Source of the DNA: Methanomicrobiales archaeon
GTDB taxonomy: Archaea; Halobacteriota; Methanomicrobia; Methanomicrobiales; JACTUA01
Direction of reading: 5' to 3'
Length of the DNA: 11,813 nucleotides
Assembly: GCA_028678885.1 (NCBI GenBank)
Contig: JAJRCP010000115.1
Span: forward strand, 1 to 11,813
How positions within the stretch are numbered: position 1 is the first letter of the stretch; the number at the start of each line of letters is the position of its first letter. The notes under the pieces were generated by a model. It had not been told where the DNA came from. It did no database searches and worked only from the letters and a program-made list of their open reading frames with translations. Below, piece after piece: positions 6,496 to 11,813 of the stretch. A program made the position numbers and the translations under genes.

Positions 6496-7212
6496 CTAGA
6501 ACGGCTCTGTGCTGGAGGTGATGGTGGGAGGTGGTGTTGAGAGCACCACGTTCGTGGAATCATCCTTCAGGTCCTTACTCTTGCTCCGTGACGAACTCAA
6601 TGTCGCCTCGGTGGAAGCCCATTTGATGTAATTGAGGAGCTCTTCGGCATTATGGGCCTTAAGGAGCCCGACTGTTGGCTGATTCACGAATTTCAGGAGT
6701 TCTTTTTCATTGTATTCAGTCTCTTCACCGAGAGCTATAGCGAGCCGGATCGCCTTCATACCCCATGGGATCTTGTTTAACTCGGCAATGGCGGTCATAT
6801 ACTCCTCTTCGGGGTCGGTGCAGAAACCATCCGAGATCAGAATACAGACGGGTGGAAATCCTCGACGGGGCATTCTCTCAATGGAAAGGGCTTGTGCAAG
6901 CATCCGCAGGGCTTTCGCCGTCGCGGTGAGGCCATCCGCGGAGAGCTCATTCCATACGAATTTATCGAGGGTGACTGGGTCCGGCCCGATATGCCATTCT
7001 GCTTCGTCCGAGAACTTGATAGCACTCATTAGAATCTGCACTTGGGGATGCGATTCTACTGCTTTCTTGATTAGGGGCAGTGCTTCCCGGATAGCCTGAT
7101 TCAGGGTCGCGATCTTCTTGCCCCCCATGGACGCAGAGCAGTCGGTCAGCCAGAAGAAATGCAGGGCTCTTTTCGTCACCTGACCATCAGGGACGGGTAT
7201 TTCCGTTGCCAT
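6496..7212 (-). CDS. TerY-like von Willebrand factor A domain protein
   Basis: A 238-residue cytosolic vWA protein, first gene of the signalling set. The metal-ion-dependent adhesion site is intact: DCSAS (Asp24, Ser26, Ser28) in WLTDCSASMGGKKI, Thr96 in GLTATAKAL, and Asp128 in ILISDG. The layout, with a short lead-in and no signal peptide, fits TerY-like vWA proteins, which bind metal and pair with a PP2C phosphatase and a kinase. The domain ends near residue 200; the last 38 residues are rich in Ser and Thr with few hydrophobics, so probably disordered and a plausible phosphorylation target. The ATG has a strong GGAGGT ribosome binding site nine bases upstream. The symbol terY is not given, because no terD- or terC-type partners are in view. 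Confidence 0.92.
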   Translation of the reverse strand: MATEIPVPDGQVTKRALHFFWLTDCSASMGGKKIATLNQAIREALPLIKKAVESHPQVQILMSAIKFSDEAEWHIGPDPVTLDKFVWNELSADGLTATAKALRMLAQALSIERMPRRGFPPVCILISDGFCTDPEEEYMTAIAELNKIPWGMKAIRLAIALGEETEYNEKELLKFVNQPTVGLLKAHNAEELLNYIKWASTEATLSSSRSKSKDLKDDSTNVVLSTPPPTITSSTEPF

Positions 7213-7220
7213 GGTATGGT

Positions 7221-7260
7221 TACCTCCTATATATAGAGTACAGTGTTCTCCCTATTAATA
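7221..7260 (-). promoter_or_regulatory. Promoter and ribosome binding site of the signalling operon
   Basis: On the minus strand upstream of the vWA gene lie TATTAATA (7260-7253), TATATATA (7235-7228) and AGGAGGTA (7228-7221), the last a strong Shine-Dalgarno match. If the nearer TATA box is used, transcription would start about at the ATG and leave out the Shine-Dalgarno site. The farther box would give a leader of roughly 18 bases that keeps it, so I favour the farther one. The rest of the 142-base gap (7261-7354) shows no gene and no clear terminator for the methyltransferase gene. Confidence 0.45.
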
Positions 7261-7354
7261 CTGATAGCATTTGCCTTTTTTTCCTGAATCTGCGGAAAGT
7301 CGCCTTCACTTCCGGTATCGGGGCTTGCTAGATAAGAATAATGGGAGATGGATT

Positions 7355-8689
7355 CTAATAACGTGATTTTTTCGCTTTTCGCATTGATGAAGGAGGGGGA
7401 ATCACCCGGCTCCGCCCGGTGAGAAGGAGATTGAAGGCATCATAAGATCGGTTATATCGGACGAGGATTTCATGGAATTCAAGGACATCTCCATACTCCG
7501 CTTCCATGAGGGTTCGCGTTTTGTTCCCCGTATGGTGATAAGGAAGAATGACATAGACTGGTTTCACCGAGGTACCATCACAGACAAGGAAAACCCGATG
7601 GTTGCTATCCCCAATATCTCCTGACATAACTCCCGCGATGACATTAACCACATGGCCTATGTGACGGGGAAGCTCGGAAAAGGGAAGGAATGGGGCGCCG
7701 GGGGAGACTTGGTGCTGGCACCTCGTCCGTCCGTCTTTTCTCAGCAGGGCAAAGCTCGCCTTCATATCCACATTGAGGAACCGATACCCGTGTGGACCCT
7801 GCGCTAGCGCTTCCATAACCCGTGGGGGCTGGATATCACCTGAGGAAACAAAACTCCAGCAACGATCGGTTGCACACCTCCGCCCCCAGAGAAATGTGCA
7901 GGGAGCATACAGGGAGAGCGCCCCCGAAGAGGTAGTCGCGAGCGATATTCTCCTCAAATGCGTGGCATTCGCAAGATCTGCGGGTTCCATAATTACCATG
8001 GTACCTTCATCTGAGAGGCATTCCGCATACCGGTGCAGAATCATTGCCGCTCTTTGCTCCGTGATGGATGGAGACATCTCATTCTGAACATTAGAGAAGA
8101 TAACCAGATCATTCCCTCGAGGAAGCCTGGTATCGCTGATGGTGGTAAGATCTGCTTGGATTGGTGTTTCAATGCGAATACCTGGAACTTCCTTCGCAAA
8201 CCCCGGGACGAGGAACTGATAGGCCTCATATTGCTCATCCGAACCTTCCAGGGCATGGATGGACACCATTCCATGACCTAGTCTGCGGAAGAAATCGGTG
8301 ATCGCAAGGGGAACCACACCCGGTCCAGATCCCACATCCAGTATCCTTATTTCATCTCGCAACAGGCCGTCCCGTGTAAGCCGAAGAAGAAGATGCTGGA
8401 ACTGACCGAAGAATACCGGCAGGTGGTAGGCAAGGTAGGCGATCACGCTGTAGCCGGTGCGATACCGGATCTGCCGCTGCGACCCTTCTTTCCAATAGTC
8501 TCTTTTCTGGGCAGCGATCGCCGTGCGCATACGTTCGAGTACAATCGGGTCGTCCCATTTCTTCCCAACTTTTTTCTCGATATAGGATTCGATGATGTTC
8601 TGAAGCGGGACCGGGAGAGCTAAGTGACGGAGAGAGTGTTCGAGCCGGTCCAGATCTTTTTCCGCAATCACTAGACCCTGTCCAGTCAT
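7355..8689 (-). CDS. Rsm22-family (METTL17-like) methyltransferase
   Basis: A 444-residue protein of the small-ribosomal-subunit Rsm22 family, SAM-dependent methyltransferase-like proteins that act in small-subunit rRNA modification or assembly. The N-terminal part has the family-like RYRTGYSVIAYLAYHLP. The SAM-binding motif is ILDVGSGPG (116-124), followed by an acidic strand end, HALEGSD. Four cysteines are placed as expected for the family's Fe-S site: Cys264, Cys272, Cys277 and Cys324 (in TRCQH). The C-terminal part from about 340 is a small beta-rich domain ending in a basic tail (SSMRKAKKSRY) suited to RNA contact. The ATG overlaps the permease stop as ATGA, so it is translated with the metal transporter. 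Whether it methylates RNA or is mainly an assembly factor cannot be told from sequence. Confidence 0.85.
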   Translation of the reverse strand: MTGQGLVIAEKDLDRLEHSLRHLALPVPLQNIIESYIEKKVGKKWDDPIVLERMRTAIAAQKRDYWKEGSQRQIRYRTGYSVIAYLAYHLPVFFGQFQHLLLRLTRDGLLRDEIRILDVGSGPGVVPLAITDFFRRLGHGMVSIHALEGSDEQYEAYQFLVPGFAKEVPGIRIETPIQADLTTISDTRLPRGNDLVIFSNVQNEMSPSITEQRAAMILHRYAECLSDEGTMVIMEPADLANATHLRRISLATTSSGALSLYAPCTFLWGRRCATDRCWSFVSSGDIQPPRVMEALAQGPHGYRFLNVDMKASFALLRKDGRTRCQHQVSPGAPFLPFSELPRHIGHVVNVIAGVMSGDIGDSNHRVFLVCDGTSVKPVYVILPYHHTGNKTRTLMEAEYGDVLEFHEILVRYNRSYDAFNLLLTGRSRVIPPPSSMRKAKKSRY

Positions 8690-9510
8690 CGTACTTTTCC
8701 TTGGGAACCCGATCGAATCCGGTCTATCCCGATCGCCCCACCGTATGCGAGGGCCGCGATGAGGATGATAGTTGCCCCGGAGGGGGCATTGATCGTATAA
8801 GAAGCAGCCATTCCGGCTAGCGTGCAGAGGGCACCGATGACTATCGCGCCCAGCATCATGGTATATAGATGGGAGGTGAACAGCCTGCTGATTGCCCCCG
8901 GGATGGTGAGGAGTGCGATCACGAGAATGACACCCACGACCCGGATGAGCATGACGACCGTGAGGGCGACCAGCGAGAGAAGGTAGAGTTGCAGGATCTG
9001 TACCGGAAGGTTGCAGATGGTCGCGTATTCGTCATCAAAACTGATCGCTTGGAATTCGTTGTACCACAGAAGAATGGATCCGACAATGAGGAGAATCAGT
9101 GCTCCCATCAGGATGAGATCCTGGAAAGGAACGAGGAGGATATTCCCGAACAGGTAGCTGAAAAGATCGGGAGCATAGCCAGGGGTCCAAGCGATGAGGA
9201 GGACCCCTAGGGCCATCCCAGATGCCCACAGCGCCCCAATAAGGGTGTCGATGGAACGGGAACCCCTCATGCCGATGTACCCGATTCCCATGGCAGAGGA
9301 GAGCGAGAACAGGATTGCCCCCAGGATAGGGTCAAAGCCCAGAAAATATCCCAGCCCAATTCCCCCAAACGCAGCGTGGGAAATTCCTCCGCTGATATAA
9401 GACATCTTCCGGACCACGACATAGGTGCCCATGATCCCGCAGGCGACACTCGCAAGAATTCCTGCGATGAGAGCATTTCTGAAGAATTCAAACTCGAGCA
9501 GGGGGATCAT
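8686..9510 (-). CDS. znuB: Metal ABC transporter permease (ZnuB type)
   Basis: A 274-residue integral membrane protein of the ABC-3 family, forming the channel for Zn2+, Mn2+ or Fe2+ uptake across the cytoplasmic membrane. About eight hydrophobic segments run from residue 10 to 262. The family-typical loop SGGISHAAFGGIGLG (40-54) follows the first helices; RVVGVILVIALLTIPGAISRL (190-210) is the conserved late segment that faces the ATPase. Length is normal for the family. The start overlaps the ATPase stop as ATGA, with AGGAG five bases upstream, and its own stop overlaps the methyltransferase start the same way. The symbol follows the family; the actual metal is not certain and zinc is only one option. 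Confidence 0.92.
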   Translation of the reverse strand: MIPLLEFEFFRNALIAGILASVACGIMGTYVVVRKMSYISGGISHAAFGGIGLGYFLGFDPILGAILFSLSSAMGIGYIGMRGSRSIDTLIGALWASGMALGVLLIAWTPGYAPDLFSYLFGNILLVPFQDLILMGALILLIVGSILLWYNEFQAISFDDEYATICNLPVQILQLYLLSLVALTVVMLIRVVGVILVIALLTIPGAISRLFTSHLYTMMLGAIVIGALCTLAGMAASYTINAPSGATIILIAALAYGGAIGIDRIRSGSQGKVR

Positions 9511-10271
9511 GACTTCTCCTCATGGGTCCGCAGCACCCGGTGCGGGATACCGTGGGCAAGGAGATCGACTGGACAGTGATAGAGGGCCGAAAGCATATCT
9601 TCGCTGACCTCCTTGGTACCGTGGGTGTAGAGACGGCGATTAAGGCAGGCGATTTTGTTCACATGCATGGAGATGGCAGTCAAGTCGTGCGATACGAGGA
9701 GAATCGCCATCCGTTTCCGCAACGATTCCAAGGTATCATAGAACTCTTCCTCCATACGTGGATCGACGTGGGTGGTGGGCTCGTCCAGCAAGAGTGCATG
9801 AGGTTCGGAGACAAGGGCACGACTGATGATAGCCCGCTGTTGCTGACCTCCCGATAGCTCTCCGATGGGGCGTGCAGCCAGATTCTCGATCCCCATCAAT
9901 ACCATCACTTCCTCTGCCTTCCTTTGGTCCTGCTCCCGGAATTTTCGGAATGGACCCCGGATCAGACCGAGACGGCCCGAAAGAACCATTTCCTTTACGG
10001 TGAGCGGATAGGTGAAATCATAGGTGCGGTACTGAGGGACGTATCCGAGAATGTGTCGTTTTGATTGCGGAGATTCACCCTCTACAAGCACGTCTCCTTG
10101 TTCGGGCCTGATAAGGCCGAGGATAACTTTGATCAGGGTCGTCTTCCCTCCTCCATTAGGACCGATCAATCCAAAAAAATCTCCCGATTCGACGGTGAAG
10201 TTTACGTCTTCCAATACGCTCCTTCCTCCTAGCTTTACAAAGATCCCTTTGAGTTCGATAATAGCAGCCAT
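9507..10271 (-). CDS. znuC: Metal ABC transporter ATPase (ZnuC type)
   Basis: A 254-residue ATP-binding subunit that powers the permease. All motifs are present: Walker A GPNGGGKT (37-44), Q-loop at Gln80 (YVPQ), signature LSGGQQQR (139-146), Walker B ALLLDEP (159-165) and switch His195 in VSHDL. The C-terminal end, with CPVDLLAHGIPHRV, is of the kind found in zinc/manganese-type ATPases of archaea and bacteria. The ATG lies two bases after the binding-protein stop (TAA-GC-ATG), and the stop overlaps the permease start. Complete and of normal length. Confidence 0.95.
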   Translation of the reverse strand: MAAIIELKGIFVKLGGRSVLEDVNFTVESGDFFGLIGPNGGGKTTLIKVILGLIRPEQGDVLVEGESPQSKRHILGYVPQYRTYDFTYPLTVKEMVLSGRLGLIRGPFRKFREQDQRKAEEVMVLMGIENLAARPIGELSGGQQQRAIISRALVSEPHALLLDEPTTHVDPRMEEEFYDTLESLRKRMAILLVSHDLTAISMHVNKIACLNRRLYTHGTKEVSEDMLSALYHCPVDLLAHGIPHRVLRTHEEKS

Positions 10272-10273
10272 GC

Positions 10274-11113
10274 TTATGCCTCTGCAAGAGCCCGGGCGAC
10301 CCGTTCCAGATTTGCTCGGTAATCGCGGGCGAGGTCGTCCAATCTCACCACCGTTCCGTTGATCTGCTGTGCCAGGATCTCTGCCTCCCGTGTACTGAAC
10401 TGTGGCTCCACGAACACCACCCGGATGTCCTCATCGCGGGCGGTTTCCACGAGCTTGGCGAGTCGCGATGCGGAAGGTTCTTTTCCCTCCTCCTCTATCG
10501 CAATCTCGGTCATTCCATAGTCCTGGGCAAAATATCGCCAGGCGGAATGAACTACTAGGAAGGTGGTAAGACGGGCGGTGGAGAGTGTATTCCGGATTTC
10601 AGTGTCCGTTTCGTTCAGTCCCTTCTGATATGCGTCCTGGTTGGAGAGGAAAGTCCCGCAATGGGTGGGGTCCTTGGTGCACAGAGCGGTTGTGATGGTG
10701 CTCACCATGACATTGGCGTTATCGGGGGTGAGCCAATCGTGCGGATCTCGGTCGATCAGGACAATGTTCTCGGAAGTGTTTACCACCATCTGTCCCGTCC
10801 GAAGTTCGCTGAGGCGTGTAAGAAGTTGATCTTCAAACGGTAGATGGGAACCCACTGCGATGACCAGATCTGCCTTGCTGATCTCCACGATCTGTGCCGG
10901 TGTAGGTTCATAGGTATGAGGGTTCGCCCCGGGAGGAAGAATCACCGTTACTTGGACCCAATCATCGCCCACTGCCTCAACAAATTCTGCAAGAGGTGGA
11001 ATTCCCACAGCGACACTGACCTTGCTCTCTCTCTCGGGAGTAGATTCCTGGATACAACCTGCACACAGCATCACCCCCAGGAAACAGAGGCAGAGTATGA
11101 GAGTGGATTTCAT
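10274..11113 (-). CDS. znuA: Metal-binding lipoprotein of ABC transporter (ZnuA/TroA type)
   Basis: A 279-residue cluster A-I solute-binding protein that captures a divalent metal outside the cell and hands it to the permease. The N-terminus is a lipoprotein signal peptide (MKSTLILCLCFLGVMLCAGC) with lipid Cys20. Likely metal ligands are His66 in PGANPHTYEP, His125 in RDPHDWLTP, His189 in VVHSAWRYF and Asp259 in VRLDDL. The His-rich loop seen in many zinc-specific members is absent, so manganese or iron remains possible. The frame extends upstream to 11215, but I choose the ATG at 11113: it begins the signal peptide, overlaps the regulator stop as ATGA, and has a purine-rich site (AGGGAGAGGGA) before it. 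Confidence 0.93.
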   Translation of the reverse strand: MKSTLILCLCFLGVMLCAGCIQESTPERESKVSVAVGIPPLAEFVEAVGDDWVQVTVILPPGANPHTYEPTPAQIVEISKADLVIAVGSHLPFEDQLLTRLSELRTGQMVVNTSENIVLIDRDPHDWLTPDNANVMVSTITTALCTKDPTHCGTFLSNQDAYQKGLNETDTEIRNTLSTARLTTFLVVHSAWRYFAQDYGMTEIAIEEEGKEPSASRLAKLVETARDEDIRVVFVEPQFSTREAEILAQQINGTVVRLDDLARDYRANLERVARALAEA

Positions 11114-11655
11114 TCCCTCTCCCTTTCCCCCGGTCGGGTCTCTCTTGAACAGCAGGAAATATCGTACGGAATGTCTCCACAGATGCCCTTCCTTGGATGT
11201 CCTAGGGACGCACACATCTTATCTACGAAGGTACGGGGAAGTGATCCCTCCATCTGCAGCGCCTGCCGGCATGCCTCTTCCCGTGAAAGGCCATATTTAC
11301 ACAAGATGAGGCCAAGGATACGATGGCGGCGCACCAGGAATTCTGCATACTGCCTTCCGCTGTCAGTGAGAGAAATGCCCTGATAGGGCGTATGATACAC
11401 GAGACCGGAATCTGCAAGCCGGCCGACTGCCTTGGTGATTGTGGAAGGATCCACCTGAAAATGGTCAGCAAGATCTTTTGGTTTAATGCTTCCCCCCTTC
11501 TCCAGAATATAGCTCAGGTATTCACTGCGTCGGGGTGAGATCTCGCACCCGGAAAACTCCCGCATGGTATCGTATAGATCGTACTGGTTCATAAATTTTG
11601 CCTGGTACCAACTTTTTACATCACTTATCCTATCGGAAATCAAAAAAAAACTCAC
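11110..11655 (-). CDS. DtxR/MntR-family metal-dependent transcriptional regulator
   Basis: First clear gene of the metal operon and its probable repressor. With the GTG at 11655 it has 181 residues. Residues 37-100 are the winged helix: ISPRRSEYLSYILEKGGSIKPKDLADHFQVDPSTITKAVGRL, then GLVYHTPYQGISLTDSG. The dimerisation and metal-binding part follows, with RRHRIL (His111), EEAC (Glu126/127, Cys129), QMEGSLP (Glu136) and LGHPRKGICG. Gly137 sits where relatives usually have His (IEH), so the ligand set differs from textbook MntR. The tail has two adjacent cysteines (168-169), then charged residues. Start choice is open: the GTG at 11655 overlaps an upstream frame as GTGA but has no well-spaced ribosome site; the ATG at 11592 would give 160 residues that still include the whole winged helix. 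Confidence 0.9.
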   Translation of the reverse strand: MSFFLISDRISDVKSWYQAKFMNQYDLYDTMREFSGCEISPRRSEYLSYILEKGGSIKPKDLADHFQVDPSTITKAVGRLADSGLVYHTPYQGISLTDSGRQYAEFLVRRHRILGLILCKYGLSREEACRQALQMEGSLPRTFVDKMCASLGHPRKGICGDIPYDISCCSRETRPGERERE

Positions 11656-11813
11656 TCCACGATCGATAAAAAACGTATCTTCCGATATACGGATACATCC
11701 TTTACTGAATACAGGCCTCGCATGATACTCTTGATTACCATGCCCTCTAGGATGCGATCCAGATCGTAAATCGCTATCGGGTTTACTCCTACAGAGTTTA
11801 TTTTTTCAAAAAA
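11652..11813 (-). CDS. Possible 3' end of an upstream gene, unrecognised
   Basis: From the right edge of the window one minus-strand frame stays open for 53 codons and ends in TGA at 11654-11652. It reads ...VGVNPIAIYDLDRILEG, then SIMRGLYSVKDVSVYRKIR, ending SIVE. The TGA overlaps the regulator's GTG as GTGA, the same junction type found three times downstream, which argues for a real operon mate. Against it, 53 open codons can occur by chance, the stretch is AT-rich, and it contains inverted repeats that could be an operator. I recognise no family. Confidence 0.42.
   Translation of the reverse strand, partial: FFEKINSVGVNPIAIYDLDRILEGMVIKSIMRGLYSVKDVSVYRKIRFLSIVE
11675..11696. promoter_or_regulatory. 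Inverted-repeat element upstream of the metal regulator
   Basis: Twenty to forty bases upstream of the GTG at 11655, GTATC (11675-11679) and GATAC (11692-11696) are inverted copies separated by 12 bases. The near-palindrome CCGATATACGG (11682-11692) lies between and partly over the right copy. On the minus strand a T-rich TTTTTTATC stretch follows at 11673-11665. Size and position suit an operator for a dimeric DtxR-type protein, which would give self-regulation of the operon. It lies inside the possible partial gene, so both readings cannot be equally strong. Confidence 0.3.

Noticed and set aside
11114..11215. Upstream extension of the metal-binding lipoprotein frame
   Set aside because: It would put 34 non-signal residues before a clear lipoprotein signal peptide and overlap the regulator by over 100 bases; the ATGA junction at 11113 fits better.
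11022..11383. Plus-strand frames opposite the regulator and lipoprotein start
   Set aside because: Both are shadows of well-supported minus-strand genes and show no domain pattern.

Overview
The window looks like chromosomal DNA of a methanogenic archaeon, most probably a Methanomicrobiales-type euryarchaeon. The clearest sign is the 3' part of mtrH (methyl-tetrahydromethanopterin:coenzyme M methyltransferase subunit H) at the left edge. Archaeal style shows in TATA-like boxes, purine-rich ribosome binding sites, poly-T ends and frequent 4-base ATGA stop/start overlaps. The order-level placement is inference. Apart from mtrH, every convincing gene lies on the minus strand.

Layout: (1) 1-672, mtrH on the plus strand, 5' truncated, with a T6 tract just after its stop. 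(2) 673-958, a convergent gap with two small hairpins and T tracts. (3) 7212 down to 959, five minus-strand genes: a vWA protein, a PP2C phosphatase, a Ser/Thr protein kinase with zinc ribbon and FHA-like tail, a cytosolic right-handed beta-helix protein with a helical N-terminal module, and a coiled-coil/TPR protein. The first four are nearly touching or overlapping; the fifth follows a 110-base gap. (4) 7213-7354, a promoter-bearing gap. (5) 11655 down to 7355, a tightly coupled metal-uptake operon: DtxR-family regulator, ZnuA-type lipoprotein, ZnuC-type ATPase, ZnuB-type permease and an Rsm22-family methyltransferase. Three of its four junctions are 4-base ATGA overlaps and the fourth has a 2-base gap. 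(6) 11652-11813, an open frame from the right edge that ends in a GTGA overlap with the regulator; it is probably the 3' end of another gene but unrecognised.

How the parts may work together: the vWA-PP2C-kinase set matches the phospho-signalling triad known from comparative genomics of tellurium-resistance (Ter) systems (TerY-P triad). Here it is extended by two scaffold-like proteins that I cannot tie to a described pathway, and this is the most interesting part of the window. The kinase and phosphatase would add and remove phosphate, the FHA-like domain could read it, the Ser/Thr-rich tail of the vWA protein is a natural candidate target, and the beta-helix and TPR proteins could assemble the complex. 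The metal operon looks self-regulated by its DtxR-type gene. It carries along an rRNA-methyltransferase-like protein with a four-cysteine set expected to hold an Fe-S cluster, which suggests a link between metal supply and ribosome assembly.
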